Of a DNA stretch of 57,598 nt, positions 9,127 through 18,412 are shown piece after piece (position 1 is the first letter of the stretch; each line of letters starts with the position of its first letter). A program made the translations under genes and the position numbers. Under the pieces are notes generated by a model, which was given only the letters and a program-made list of their open reading frames with translations, ran no database searches and was not told the DNA's origin. This DNA comes from Gammaproteobacteria bacterium. Its GTDB lineage: Bacteria; Pseudomonadota; Gammaproteobacteria; CAJXQU01. The stretch lies in the NCBI GenBank assembly GCA_026984775.1, contig JALSRM010000034.1, positions 1 through 57,598 on the forward strand, written 5' to 3'.

Positions 9127-10127
9127 TCCTGCTTCGGTTCCCGTGAAAGCAGGGTTTCCACCGCTTCGCGCGGGCTACACAGGCCTTGCAGCAGTCGGGT
9201 CACCTGATCAGTGATCGGCATTTCGATGTCATAGCGTCTGGCCAGTGCAGACACCTCTCCGGCTGTGCGGGCCCCTTCTACCACTTGGCCAATGGATTCA
9301 GCCGCTTCTTCAATGGACATACCTTTGGCAAGAAGTTTACCGAAGCGTCGATTACGTGACTGGTCATCGGTACAGGTGAGGACCAGATCACCAAACCCGG
9401 CAAGGCCCATGAAGGTTTCCTTTTTTCCACCCATGGCAACCCCCAGGCGGGTCATTTCTGCAAGGCCCCGTGTCATGAGCGCGGCACGGGTGTTGGCGCC
9501 AAACCCCAGGCCGTCGGCTACGCCGGCAGCGATGGCCATGACATTTTTCACTGCGCCGCCGATCTCGACTCCAATGACATCCCGGCTGGCATAGGCGCGA
9601 AATGATTTATGGTGAAAGCGGTAGATGAGATCATTGAGAAATGTCTGATCAGTCGAGGCAATCGTCACCGCAGTGGGCAGTCCTGCAGCAACCTCTTTGG
9701 CAAAACTGGGGCCGGAGAGAACGGCTTTGGAACATTCTGGGCCAAGCATCTCTTCGATGATTTCATGCACCAGCATTTGGGTTTCAGGTTCGATCCCCTT
9801 GCAGGCCCATACGATTCTTTTGCCATCGGTCGATGGCAGCTCAGCAATTTTTTTCAGAAAAGCTCTCAGTGCCTTGCAGGGCAAACCAATAAGAATATCT
9901 GTTGTTCCTTCGAGAAGGGGTTCCAGATCGATGACAGGTTCCAGGTCCGGTGGGAAATCCGCTTCTGGCAGATAACGGTTGTTTCTACGATCGCGGATCA
10001 GTTCAGCAATGTGTTCTGGGTCATGCCCCCAAAGGTAGGTTGGCTGGTTGTTTCTGGCCAGCGTGATCGCCAGTGCGGTACCCCAGGAACCTGCACCGGC
10101 GACGAAAATGGGTTCTCTAGCCTGCAT
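9123..10127 (-). CDS. gpsA: NAD(P)-dependent glycerol-3-phosphate dehydrogenase
   Basis: 334 residues from the ATG at 10127; the open frame continues 50 codons upstream but conserved sequence starts here (MQAREPIFVAGAGSWGTALA). The dinucleotide-binding motif GAGSWGTAL lies at about 9-18, with the substrate-binding stretch GGAVKNVMAIAAGVADGLG in the C-terminal half. The enzyme reduces dihydroxyacetone phosphate to sn-glycerol-3-phosphate in the cytosol, the entry point of phospholipid synthesis. It follows secB by 49 bases, the normal gammaproteobacterial order. Confidence 0.95.
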   Translation of the reverse strand: MQAREPIFVAGAGSWGTALAITLARNNQPTYLWGHDPEHIAELIRDRRNNRYLPEADFPPDLEPVIDLEPLLEGTTDILIGLPCKALRAFLKKIAELPSTDGKRIVWACKGIEPETQMLVHEIIEEMLGPECSKAVLSGPSFAKEVAAGLPTAVTIASTDQTFLNDLIYRFHHKSFRAYASRDVIGVEIGGAVKNVMAIAAGVADGLGFGANTRAALMTRGLAEMTRLGVAMGGKKETFMGLAGFGDLVLTCTDDQSRNRRFGKLLAKGMSIEEAAESIGQVVEGARTAGEVSALARRYDIEMPITDQVTRLLQGLCSPREAVETLLSREPKQE

Positions 10128-10176
10128 TTTTTTTACTCTTTCATCGAATAACGATCGGAAAGATAGCAGGCCATGT

Positions 10177-10641
10177 TTAATGTTTTGGTTGTTCTGCTTC
10201 CTGTTGCCGACGTGCCATTTCTTGTTGATAAATGGCATCGAAGTTGACTGGGTTGAGCAACAGTGGAGGGAAGCCACCCCGGATCACGACGTCTGAGATG
10301 GTCTCACGTGCATACGGGAACAGGATGTTAGGGCAGGCCGTAGCCGAGACCATTTCAAGCTGTTCTTTGGTGAAACCTGACAGGGTGAAGATACCGGCCT
10401 GCTTGACTTCCACCAGGTAAACAGTCTTTTCTTCGAGCTTGACGGTAACGGTAATGGTGAGAACGATCTCGTGGGTCTGTTCATCCAGGGATTTGGCTTC
10501 GTTATGCATTTGCAGATCCACCTGGGGCGATTTCTGCTCCATGAAAATCGCTGGTGTATTTGGCGCTTCAAATGAAAGATCCTTGACATAGATCTTCTGA
10601 ATTGCGAGTTGAGGTCCTTGTGGTTGTTGTTCATCAGCCAT
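10177..10641 (-). CDS. secB: SecB export chaperone
   Basis: 154 residues, normal length. The conserved core includes IQKIYVKDLSFEAPNTP near the start and the PNILFPYARETISDVVIRGG segment near residues 103-122. SecB is a cytosolic tetramer that keeps preproteins unfolded and hands them to SecA. It sits between the rhodanese gene and gpsA. In many relatives grxC lies between the rhodanese gene and secB; here it is absent, with only 28 bases between the two genes. Confidence 0.96.
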   Translation of the reverse strand: MADEQQPQGPQLAIQKIYVKDLSFEAPNTPAIFMEQKSPQVDLQMHNEAKSLDEQTHEIVLTITVTVKLEEKTVYLVEVKQAGIFTLSGFTKEQLEMVSATACPNILFPYARETISDVVIRGGFPPLLLNPVNFDAIYQQEMARRQQEAEQPKH

Positions 10642-10669
10642 GTTTTATTTCCATTTCCTTTTTACTAAA

Positions 10670-11092
10670 TTAAGTTGCGAGAGGCAGACTGGCCTGTTTC
10701 CAGCCTTCAATGCCGCCCTTGAGACGATAAATTTTTTCAAAGCCCATTTTTTTCAGCTGTTTCATTGCGAGTGTTGCGGTCGTTCCGGTATTACAGCAGA
10801 TGATGATGGGCCGCTCACGATATTTTTCCAGTTCACTGATCCGGTTTTCCAACTCCGAAAGAGGAATATTGATGGCGCTGAGTATATGTCCTTTGGAAAA
10901 GTCTTCCGGTTTCCGAATGTCGAGAAGGATGGCATTTTCACGATTCATCAGCAAGGTTGCTGCTGAGGGATCAACCAAAGAGGTACCACCGCTGAGGTCA
11001 GCAAGGAGATTCTTGATCAGTAGTATTGATATGAGAATCAACAATGCCCACAGAATAGGATGGTTCGTTACGAATTCGAAGAATTGTTCCAT
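10670..11092 (-). CDS. membrane-anchored rhodanese (YibN-like)
   Basis: 140 residues from the ATG at 11092, which has a good ribosome binding site (AGGAAAAT); an upstream in-frame extension lacks conservation. A single membrane helix at about 12-29 precedes a rhodanese domain with LDIRKPEDFSKGHI (57-70) and the active-site loop CNTGTTA starting at Cys100. It probably transfers sulfane sulfur at the inner membrane, as proposed for E. coli YibN, though the physiological acceptor is not known. First gene of the minus-strand unit and divergent from gpmI. Confidence 0.88.
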   Translation of the reverse strand: MEQFFEFVTNHPILWALLILISILLIKNLLADLSGGTSLVDPSAATLLMNRENAILLDIRKPEDFSKGHILSAINIPLSELENRISELEKYRERPIIICCNTGTTATLAMKQLKKMGFEKIYRLKGGIEGWKQASLPLAT

Positions 11093-11127
11093 TGATTTTC
11101 CTGAAGTAAATAACTGTGTAAGGTTCC

Positions 11128-11133
11128 TATAAT
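11128..11133 (+). promoter_or_regulatory. possible -10 box for gpmI
   Basis: A perfect TATAAT lies in the 139-base divergent space between the rhodanese gene and gpmI, 98 bases before the gpmI start. No convincing -35 box is seen at the right distance, so this is a weak candidate. Confidence 0.25.
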
Positions 11134-11231
11134 CCGTCCAACACATAAAGCGAACATGATACACTAGACTGTGTTGTTGAAACCACTCATAAGTACGTAA
11201 TCCGGGGTGTAAACCTTTTGATAAATACTAC

Positions 11232-12854
11232 ATGCAGATAACACACAGACCCATTATTCTCATCATAATGGACGGTTGGGGCTACAGTGAATCAACCACC
11301 TACAATGCGGTGCACAGTGCACACAAACCAGCTTGGGACGATTTCTGGTCAATCTATCCACACATGCTTCTGCGCTGTTCAGGAGAAGATGTCGGTTTGC
11401 CTGACGGACAGATGGGCAACTCTGAAGTCGGGCACATGCACATGGGTGCAGGCCGTGTCATCGAGCAGGATTTCACCCGGATCAAACATGCCATAGAAGA
11501 TGGCAGCTTTTTCGAGAATGAACTGCTGATCGAGACTTTTGATCAGCTTAGGAAAAGTGGCAAGGCACTGCACCTGATGGGTCTGTTGTCACCGGGTGGT
11601 GTACACAGCCATGAAGATCACATACTGGCTATGATTGAATTGGCCGCGTCACGTGGACTGGAGAAGATCTATCTGCACGGGTTTCTTGACGGGCGGGACA
11701 CAGCACCGAAATCTGCCAGTGATTCCATTATGCGAGTGCATAGCAAATTTCTGGAGGTGGGCGCCGGCCGTATTGTCTCATTGATCGGCCGTTATTTTGC
11801 TATGGACAGGAACAAGAACTGGGATCGAACGCAGAAGGCCTATGAGTTGATTGTCGATGGCAAGTCAGAATATGTGAGCACTGATCCTTTCATTGCCTTG
11901 GATATGGCCTATGAACGTGGTGAAACAGATGAGTTCGTTTCGGCTACGGCCATCGTTCCCCGTGACAGTGAAACGGTACGCGTGGAAGATGGTGATGTGG
12001 CCATCTTCATGAACTATCGTGCCGATCGGGCGAGACAGCTGACCCGAGCATTCATTGATAGAAAATTCGATTTTTTTGAACGAATACGCAGACCGGAACT
12101 GGCTTCTTTCATTTCTCTGACAGAATATAGTGCTGATTTTGATATTCCGGCGGCTTTTCCTCCACATGATCTGAAAAACGTTTTCGGTGAGTATATATCC
12201 AAAATGGGTCTGCGCCAGTTACGTATTGCAGAGACAGAGAAATATGCTCATGTGACCTTTTTTTTCAATGGCGGTGAAGAGCAAGTTTTTGAAGGTGAGG
12301 ACCGCATTCTGGTGCCATCACCCCATGTCGCAACCTATGATGAAAAACCGGAAATGAGTGCCCAGCAGGTGGCTGACAGAATGGTGGAAGCCATCTACAG
12401 TCTCAAATACGATGCCATTATCTGCAATTTTGCCAACCCGGACATGGTGGGACATACCGGAAATTTTGAAGCTGCCATCAAGGCGATAGAGACGGTGGAT
12501 TCCTGTATCGACCGCATTGTTGCCGCAGCCCAGTCTATCGGCGGAGAAGTCCTGATCACCGCTGATCATGGTAATGCCGAAAGAATGCGCAGTGTCGCGA
12601 CAAAAATGGACCGTGGTGTTCCTTATACTGCTCATACAAGTAATCCTGTCCCTCTGGTCTATATCGGCCGACCAGCCCATATGATCAATTCCGGTAGTTT
12701 GGTGGATCTTGCACCCACCATGCTCTACCTGATGGGGCTTGAGATTCCGGAAGAGATGACGGGGACACCGCTGGTAAAACTGGAATCAGAAGAGAGTGGG
12801 AAACATCAAGAAACCGGAGTTCGCAGACGACGGTTGTCGAGAATCATGCGATAG
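11232..12854 (+). CDS. gpmI: 2,3-bisphosphoglycerate-independent phosphoglycerate mutase
   Basis: 540 residues. The protein begins PIILIIMDGWGYSESTTYNA with the first metal-site Asp, has the phosphorylated serine in GNSEVGH (Ser64), and the second metal site in ITADHGNAERM near residue 440. It interconverts 3- and 2-phosphoglycerate in glycolysis/gluconeogenesis using two manganese ions. Slightly longer than the common 510-515 residues, with a basic 20-residue tail. The gpmI-envC-ctpA order is shared with many gammaproteobacteria. Confidence 0.95.
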   Translation: MQITHRPIILIIMDGWGYSESTTYNAVHSAHKPAWDDFWSIYPHMLLRCSGEDVGLPDGQMGNSEVGHMHMGAGRVIEQDFTRIKHAIEDGSFFENELLIETFDQLRKSGKALHLMGLLSPGGVHSHEDHILAMIELAASRGLEKIYLHGFLDGRDTAPKSASDSIMRVHSKFLEVGAGRIVSLIGRYFAMDRNKNWDRTQKAYELIVDGKSEYVSTDPFIALDMAYERGETDEFVSATAIVPRDSETVRVEDGDVAIFMNYRADRARQLTRAFIDRKFDFFERIRRPELASFISLTEYSADFDIPAAFPPHDLKNVFGEYISKMGLRQLRIAETEKYAHVTFFFNGGEEQVFEGEDRILVPSPHVATYDEKPEMSAQQVADRMVEAIYSLKYDAIICNFANPDMVGHTGNFEAAIKAIETVDSCIDRIVAAAQSIGGEVLITADHGNAERMRSVATKMDRGVPYTAHTSNPVPLVYIGRPAHMINSGSLVDLAPTMLYLMGLEIPEEMTGTPLVKLESEESGKHQETGVRRRRLSRIMR

Positions 12855-12920
12855 GTAGCCTCTCGAACAAACCGGATCGGTTATACTCGCACTAAATGAT
12901 GACAAAGATTACCTAAACCA

Positions 12921-14105
12921 ATGTTCAGTAGAATCAGAATCATGCTGCTTTTCGTCCTACTGGTTGGGGCTTGTGTTCCGGTTTTTGCCGGTCCTGAGGG
13001 AGAGGCCCAAAAAAGTACGGCCGAACTGAAAGAACTTCTGGAGAAGATCCAGAAGATCAAGACCGAGATTGGACAATACAGGGGTGAGTCTGAAAAATTG
13101 AGAAAACAGCTTGAACAGAGTGAGGCTGAGATCGAGCAGGCACTCCGGGAATCAAGGAAACTGGACGAGAAGATCCGCAAACAGAAAGAAACCTTGGAAA
13201 GACTCAAGCAGAAAGAAAAACAGAAGTCTCAGGCATTCCTCCGTCATAAGGATTTTTTGAAAGCACAAATCCTTTCTGTCTGGACAAATCAGTCTCTTCA
13301 GCCATTCAAAAAGGTAGTTACTCAGGAGGATCCTTTACAATTCAGCCGCAACCTTGTTTACCATCGTTATTTTGCCGCAGCCCGGGCAAAGAAAATGGCC
13401 CAAATTGGCCACGAAATTGATGAGATACAAACAATAAAAAAGGCGATCAGGCAACAAACTGAACAGTTACGTATTGCACAGGAATCGCAAAAGGACAAGC
13501 TGCAGAAATTGGAAAAGAAAAAACAGCAGAGGCAGCTGATTATTGCAAGGCTGGATCAAGGGCTATCCAGCAGGATGAAAAAACTGCATCAAATGGAAAG
13601 AGATGCTGAAAAACTGAATCATCTGATCCACTCTTTGAAGAAGGAGGCTGCCCGACTTGCCTTGCTAGACAAACTGGAGAAAGCCAGAAAAACCGGGTCA
13701 GTCTTCGCACGCTTGAAAGGCAAATTGCGATGGCCGGCAACGGGAACTCTGGCTCATCGTTATGGAACCACGCGAAACGGCAGCTCTCTAACCTGGAAAG
13801 GTGTGCTGATCGATGCACCCGTTGGTTCCAGTGTACGCGCTGTAAGTGACGGACGTGTGATTTTTTCTGACTGGTTTCGGAACCTTGGCCGCCTGATCAT
13901 CATCGACCATGGCGACGGGTATATGACACTCTATGGCCACAACCAGGAATTGTTCCGATCGGTCGGAGACAAGGTAAAAGCTGGCGAAATTATTGCAAGT
14001 GTAGGAGATACAGGTGGCCGGAAAAACAGCGGTCTTTATTTCGAAGTTCGTCATAAAGGGACCCCCGTTAACCCGGCGATCTGGTGTAAAGGTTTTTACA
14101 AATAA
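12921..14105 (+). CDS. envC: EnvC-type murein hydrolase activator
   Basis: 394 residues. A signal peptide (about 1-23) is followed by a long coiled coil rich in Lys, Glu and Gln (about 28-255) and a C-terminal LytM/M23 domain (about 270-390) with HGDGYMTLYGHNQEL. EnvC activates the amidases AmiA/AmiB at the division septum under FtsEX control, and its LytM domain is normally catalytically inactive. The domain order and coiled coil fit this rather than an active endopeptidase. A TATACT box at 12882-12887 could serve as its own -10 element. Confidence 0.88.
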   Translation: MFSRIRIMLLFVLLVGACVPVFAGPEGEAQKSTAELKELLEKIQKIKTEIGQYRGESEKLRKQLEQSEAEIEQALRESRKLDEKIRKQKETLERLKQKEKQKSQAFLRHKDFLKAQILSVWTNQSLQPFKKVVTQEDPLQFSRNLVYHRYFAAARAKKMAQIGHEIDEIQTIKKAIRQQTEQLRIAQESQKDKLQKLEKKKQQRQLIIARLDQGLSSRMKKLHQMERDAEKLNHLIHSLKKEAARLALLDKLEKARKTGSVFARLKGKLRWPATGTLAHRYGTTRNGSSLTWKGVLIDAPVGSSVRAVSDGRVIFSDWFRNLGRLIIIDHGDGYMTLYGHNQELFRSVGDKVKAGEIIASVGDTGGRKNSGLYFEVRHKGTPVNPAIWCKGFYK

Positions 14106-14147
14106 TGTTATAGAGTCAGGCATCGAAAAGATGCGGAGTAACGATAA

Positions 14148-15449
14148 ATGAATAGAAATACTTTCCTGGTAATTACATGTTTTTTCCTGCTCGCTTTTCA
14201 GGGTATTCATGCAGAAGAGGCTGTACCTCAAGCAGAAAAAAAAGTTACGGCAGAAAGTGATCTGCCACTTGACGAGATCAGAACCTTTACTGAAGTCTTC
14301 CAGAAAATCAAGGATGATTATGTCGAAGAAGTGGATGATAAAACTTTGCTGGAAAATGCTATCCGGGGGATGCTGGCAGGACTCGACCCTCATTCTACCT
14401 ATCTCGATCCCAAGGCCTATCAGGGCTTGCAGGAAGGTACCACCGGTGAATTCGGAGGACTTGGCATTGAGGTGGGGATGGAGAACGGTTTCGTCAAGGT
14501 GATCGCCCCTATTGATGATACACCGGCGCAACGCGCAGGTATTCAAGCTGGTGATCTGATTATCAAGATGGATAACGTACCGGTCAAGGGGATGGACATC
14601 AATGAAGCTATCAAGCATATGCGGGGCAAGGTTGGGACAAACATCACACTGACGATCATCCGTGAGGGCGTTGAGGCACCTTTTGAGGTGGTTGTTACGC
14701 GCGATATTATCACGGTAAAAAGTGTCAAGAGCCGAACGCTTGAACCCGGCTATGGTTATGTACGGATTTCCAGTTTTCAGACTCATACAGGTGAAGACCT
14801 GGTCAAAGCGATCAAGAAACTGAAAAAAGAAAACAAACAAGGTCTTCAAGGTCTGATTCTGGATCTAAGGAATAATCCCGGTGGCTTGTTGAGTGCAGCT
14901 GTTTCGGTATCGGACAGTTTCTTGGATAAGGGGTTGATCGTCTACACCAAGGGACGGCTGGAAAATTCTGAATTGCGTTTCAATGCGAAACCATCCTCTG
15001 TATTTGACAAGAAACCTCTGGTTGTTCTGGTCAATGGAGGCTCGGCCTCGGCTTCGGAGATCGTCGCCGGTGCCCTGCAGGATCACCGGCGTGCCGTAAT
15101 CATGGGAACACCGACTTTTGGCAAGGGCTCGGTGCAGACGGTACTTCCGATGAAAAACAACGCTGCAGTAAAACTCACCACCGCACGTTATTACACGCCT
15201 TCAGGTCGATCGATTCAGGCAGAGGGAATTATCCCCGACGTTCTGATTGAACGAGTACATCTGGAAGAAGTGGATGGGCCAAATCTACAGATCAGGGAAA
15301 AGGATCTAAAAGGGCATCTTACGCAGAAAGCAAAAGAAGAGCAGAAAAAACAGGCCACAAAAAAGAAATCTCTCGCCAAGGAAGATTATGAGTTATACGA
15401 AGCCTTGAACGTATTGAAAGGATTGGCATTACTTGAGTCGAGGAAATAG
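14148..15449 (+). CDS. ctpA: carboxy-terminal processing protease (S41)
   Basis: 433 residues. A signal peptide (1-22) precedes the S41 N-terminal region, a PDZ domain (about 95-180, with GGLGIEVG and AGIQAGDLIIKMDN) and the protease core with the nucleophile in NGGSASASEI (about residue 302) and the catalytic lysine in TFGKGSVQ (about 326). The tail is Lys-rich. It cleaves C-terminal regions of periplasmic proteins. A small hairpin (GCATC, GAAAA, GATGC) at 14120-14134 ends next to its ribosome binding site GGAG. Confidence 0.92.
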   Translation: MNRNTFLVITCFFLLAFQGIHAEEAVPQAEKKVTAESDLPLDEIRTFTEVFQKIKDDYVEEVDDKTLLENAIRGMLAGLDPHSTYLDPKAYQGLQEGTTGEFGGLGIEVGMENGFVKVIAPIDDTPAQRAGIQAGDLIIKMDNVPVKGMDINEAIKHMRGKVGTNITLTIIREGVEAPFEVVVTRDIITVKSVKSRTLEPGYGYVRISSFQTHTGEDLVKAIKKLKKENKQGLQGLILDLRNNPGGLLSAAVSVSDSFLDKGLIVYTKGRLENSELRFNAKPSSVFDKKPLVVLVNGGSASASEIVAGALQDHRRAVIMGTPTFGKGSVQTVLPMKNNAAVKLTTARYYTPSGRSIQAEGIIPDVLIERVHLEEVDGPNLQIREKDLKGHLTQKAKEEQKKQATKKKSLAKEDYELYEALNVLKGLALLESRK

Positions 15450-15451
15450 TT

Positions 15452-16252
15452 TTGACGCGATCTTTATTGATGGGCCTGATAATTATTTCAGGCCTTTTTG
15501 TAAATTCGTATGCAACAACTTCCGAGCCGGTAATCGCAATCATCATCGATGATATAGGTTGGCGACAAAAGGACGATTTACTGGCGCTCCAGCTTCCTGG
15601 ACCTGTAACTTATTCGATACTTCCCCAGACACCCAACTCCACCAGGATATCCAGGATGGCACAGAAAAAAGGCAAGGAAGTCATGCTGCACGTTCCAATG
15701 GAAGCAACACATGATAACCGGCTGCTTGGTCCCGGTGCGTTGACAACGAAAATGAGCGATAAGGAATTTTTCGATATCTTGGAGGGTGATTTCAACTCCG
15801 TACCCGGTGCTGTAGGGATCAATAACCATATGGGCAGCTTGTTGACAACCGATGAACTTTCCATGCACCGTTTGATGAATGCATTGCAACGACCCGGCAC
15901 TCCTTTTTTTATCAACAGCAAAACGACGGATACAAAATTGCCGCAAGAGATTGCCAAGCTTTATGGTATTTCTTGTACCCAACGTGATGTCTTTCTGGAT
16001 CACGATAATGAATCTGGACAAATCATCAACCAGTTCAAAAAGCTGGTACAGATCGCCAAAGAGAAAGGTAGCGCGCTCGCTATCGCGCATCCCCATCCGG
16101 AAACAATCAAAACACTGGATCTTTTACTTTCCAATCTTGATTATTACGGTGTTAAACTTGTACCCGTGAGTCAGCTGGTAAAACTGAGAAACAGAGGAGG
16201 ATTTCAATGGCGCGAGTTCTCGTCCCACTCGCTGACGGCTGTGAAGAATTAG
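15452..16252 (+). CDS. divergent polysaccharide deacetylase (YibQ-like)
   Basis: 266 residues from a TTG start; the ribosome binding site GAGGAAA at 15440-15446 sits correctly for it, although an ATG at 15470 is possible. A signal peptide (about 1-22) is followed by VIAIIIDDIGWRQKDDLLAL, the metal-site Asp pair of the divergent polysaccharide deacetylase family, and MLHVPMEATHDN. It probably trims a periplasmic carbohydrate or peptidoglycan; the substrate is unknown. It usually follows envC-ctpA, as here, 2 bases after ctpA. Confidence 0.85.
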   Translation: MTRSLLMGLIIISGLFVNSYATTSEPVIAIIIDDIGWRQKDDLLALQLPGPVTYSILPQTPNSTRISRMAQKKGKEVMLHVPMEATHDNRLLGPGALTTKMSDKEFFDILEGDFNSVPGAVGINNHMGSLLTTDELSMHRLMNALQRPGTPFFINSKTTDTKLPQEIAKLYGISCTQRDVFLDHDNESGQIINQFKKLVQIAKEKGSALAIAHPHPETIKTLDLLLSNLDYYGVKLVPVSQLVKLRNRGGFQWREFSSHSLTAVKN

Positions 16253-16755
16253 AAGCTGTCACGGTTATTGATCTTTTGCGTCGTGCAGAGATTGATGTCG
16301 TCACCGCAGGCTTAAAGGATGGTGCTGTCAAAGCCAGCAGAGGGGTTGTACTGGTGCCGGATACGACACTCGATCATGCACTCGAAACGGACTATGACAT
16401 GGTTGTTTTACCGGGAGGTTTGCCGGGTGCTGATTATCTCGATCAGGACCCGAGAATTCAGGCTCTGCTGAAGAATATGTCGGTATCAGACAAAAAGATC
16501 GCAGCCATATGTGCGGCACCGAAGGTTTTGGTCACCGCTGGCTTGCTAGAAAATAAATCTGCGACAAGCTATCCCGGTGTGCTGGATAAAATGGATGTAC
16601 CTGGCTTGACCTATACGGGCGAAGCGGTAACGAAGGACGGTAATATCATTACTTCAAGAGGGCCCGGCACCGCCATGGACTTTGCCCTGACCCTGATCGA
16701 GGTTTTGTTGGGCACGGAAAAGCGGGACAGTGTCGAAACGGCTCTCGTTCGCTGA
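16207..16755 (+). CDS. DJ-1/PfpI family protein (YajL-like)
   Basis: 182 residues. The nucleophile elbow AAICAAPKVL places the reactive cysteine at 102, and the conserved acidic pair is in DGCEELEAVT (13-16). These proteins act as oxidative-stress or glyoxal-damage factors in the cytosol. The gene overlaps the 3' end of the deacetylase gene by 46 bases and has a strong ribosome binding site (AGAGGAGG) inside it, so translation is likely coupled. The overlap in different frames is real because both ends are conserved. Confidence 0.9.
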   Translation: MARVLVPLADGCEELEAVTVIDLLRRAEIDVVTAGLKDGAVKASRGVVLVPDTTLDHALETDYDMVVLPGGLPGADYLDQDPRIQALLKNMSVSDKKIAAICAAPKVLVTAGLLENKSATSYPGVLDKMDVPGLTYTGEAVTKDGNIITSRGPGTAMDFALTLIEVLLGTEKRDSVETALVR

Positions 16756-16773
16756 TCGCTCACTGGAGGACGG

Positions 16774-17199
16774 TTACTTCCGGTCTTTTTTAGGCAGTCG
16801 ATCATATTTCGGCAGGTGATCGACGTTCTCGTACCACTTGGCTCGATCGACCCAGAATATATTCTGGAAAGGTTTCGTTTCGGGAGCCTCATCGAGAGCG
16901 CCTGCCGGAATGACAATGGCTTTGCCGGTTTTGGCCAGCCACGGGAGGTTGGAGCCACAATGTGTGCAGAAGGAAGTTGCAAAATGCTTTGCATCAGGGA
17001 CTTCATACCGCCCGATTAACTCTTCACCCTGTATCCACCGGAATTGTTCAGGATCGACGATAATATTCGCAGAGTGGGCAGATCCTGTTACCTTGCGACA
17101 GCGTGAACAGTGGCAGTATTGGAAGACCTTGATCGGGCCTGAGAACTGAAAAGCCACCTTTCCACACAAGCAACTCCCGGTAATGGTTGATTCTTTCAT
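16774..17199 (-). CDS. GFA-family zinc protein
   Basis: 141 residues. The family's zinc cysteines are all present: Cys10 and Cys12 (GSCLCGKVAF), Cys29, Cys31 and Cys34 (CHCSRCRK), and Cys78/Cys81 (CTHCGSNL). This family is named for glutathione-dependent formaldehyde-activating enzyme, but many members have unknown substrates, and no other formaldehyde genes lie nearby. Its ATG shares a base with the upstream stop (TAATG), so it is the third gene of a coupled unit with the CWC/DUF5522 protein and the cobalamin-binding-like protein. Confidence 0.85.
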   Translation of the reverse strand: MKESTITGSCLCGKVAFQFSGPIKVFQYCHCSRCRKVTGSAHSANIIVDPEQFRWIQGEELIGRYEVPDAKHFATSFCTHCGSNLPWLAKTGKAIVIPAGALDEAPETKPFQNIFWVDRAKWYENVDHLPKYDRLPKKDRK

Positions 17200-17603
17200 T
17201 ACTCACCCCCCTTTTCTGTTTCTTCATTGCAGTCCGTATTGAACGCAACCCAGGGACAATTTCGGCAACCATTTCCACAACAATATCCCCGTTTCAGATG
17301 ATACCAACGGGTGAAGACATAGTTACCATTTTCCACTATGTAATCGATATGCTCAATCAGTTGAGCATTTCTGGTGTTTCCATATCTGCTGGCGATTTCA
17401 AAAGCTTGCTCTGGACGTGCCTCTAGAAGAAACTGGTGAATCTTTGTGCCAACCGATCGGGAAAGGCACTCTGGGCATAGGCAACCACCATCGGAATCGA
17501 GCGTACTGAGGGTAGGGTAGTCTTTGCACCAGCACTCTTTTATTGATTCGACATGACATGAAAAGGAGATACTGCAGTTTGGACAGGTTGCGTTCTTGGT
17601 CAT
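17199..17603 (-). CDS. cysteine-rich CWC / DUF5522 fusion protein
   Basis: 134 residues with 13 or more cysteines. The N-terminal half carries CPNC (7-10), Cys16, CWC (24-26) and CLCPEC (41-46), the pattern of the 'cysteine-rich CWC' family. The C-terminal part holds GYCCGNGCRNCPW (107-118), the signature of DUF5522. The two are often separate small genes; here they are one open frame. No signal peptide is seen. The residues could bind metal or an iron-sulfur cluster, which is an inference. It overlaps the upstream gene by 4 bases. Confidence 0.8.
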   Translation of the reverse strand: MTKNATCPNCSISFSCHVESIKECWCKDYPTLSTLDSDGGCLCPECLSRSVGTKIHQFLLEARPEQAFEIASRYGNTRNAQLIEHIDYIVENGNYVFTRWYHLKRGYCCGNGCRNCPWVAFNTDCNEETEKGGE

Positions 17604-18412
17604 GACGCTTCTATTTGTGAAAGAAACCAGTTGTCTATAATCGATTTGATCTGGTCCAGTCCATCCGTCAATGCTGCAGGTCCTGGTTGCAGAATATTGG
17701 ATGATTTAATTTCAAACAATTGATCGTTGTGTATTGCTGGTATCTTCTCCCAGCCTGCACGCCCGGCAACCTGATCGGATCTGAATTTTCGTCCACACCA
17801 GGAACCGATGATGATATCTGGTTCACGTTTTATGACCTCACGGTGATCGGAGAGGATGCGATCTTTTGCCAGTTTTTGTTCAGCGAATTCGCTGAAACAA
17901 TCCTCTCCACCGGCGATATCGATGAGTTCACTTACCCAGCGTATGCCGGTTATGAGGGGATCGGGCCACTCTTCGAAATAGACCTTTGGTCTGACCAATT
18001 TTTGTTCATTTTCTCTACGGATACGACTTATCTTTTTTTCGATTGAACCAACCCAATCCAATGCTTTCTGTTGCCGCCCTACCAATGCGCCCAGTGTCAC
18101 GATCATGTCCAAGATTTCTTTCACTGATCGCTGGTTGAAGATATGGACTGCAATACCTTTCCGGATGAGATCGGCTGCAATATCGGCTTGCAGATCAGAA
18201 AAACCCAACACAAGATCAGGACCAAGATCTAAAATTTTGTCTATATTGGCGGAAGTAAAGGCGGAAATCTTTGGTTTTTCCTTACGGGCACGAGCTGGAC
18301 GTACGGTAAAACCAGAAATGCCAACGATTCGCCTCTCTTCACCAAGCAGGTAAAGTGTCTCGGTAGTTTCTTCAGTCAGGCAGACGATACGTTGCGGGAA
18401 ATAATCGGTCAC
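17600..18412 (-). CDS. cobalamin-binding-like protein without signal peptide (BtuF/TroA fold)
   Basis: 270 residues. The protein starts FPQRIVCLTEETTETLYLLG and continues with LDLGPDLVLGFSDLQADIA and the substrate-pocket region of BtuF-like periplasmic binding proteins (COG0614), covering both lobes. Unlike true ABC-transporter binding proteins it has no signal peptide or lipobox at its start, and no permease or ATPase gene is adjacent. It may therefore bind a corrinoid or metal complex in the cytosol. It is the first gene of a 4-base-overlapping unit with the CWC/DUF5522 and GFA genes. Confidence 0.78.
   Translation of the reverse strand: MTDYFPQRIVCLTEETTETLYLLGEERRIVGISGFTVRPARARKEKPKISAFTSANIDKILDLGPDLVLGFSDLQADIAADLIRKGIAVHIFNQRSVKEILDMIVTLGALVGRQQKALDWVGSIEKKISRIRRENEQKLVRPKVYFEEWPDPLITGIRWVSELIDIAGGEDCFSEFAEQKLAKDRILSDHREVIKREPDIIIGSWCGRKFRSDQVAGRAGWEKIPAIHNDQLFEIKSSNILQPGPAALTDGLDQIKSIIDNWFLSQIEAS

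Noticed and set aside
13788-14849. 353-residue open frame on the minus strand across envC and ctpA
   Set aside because: It is antisense to two well-supported genes and has no conserved domain; codon use of the real genes explains the lack of stops.
16755-16800. possible terminator between the DJ-1 gene and the GFA gene
   Set aside because: A T run is present, but the stem (GACGG / CCGGTC) is imperfect and short.
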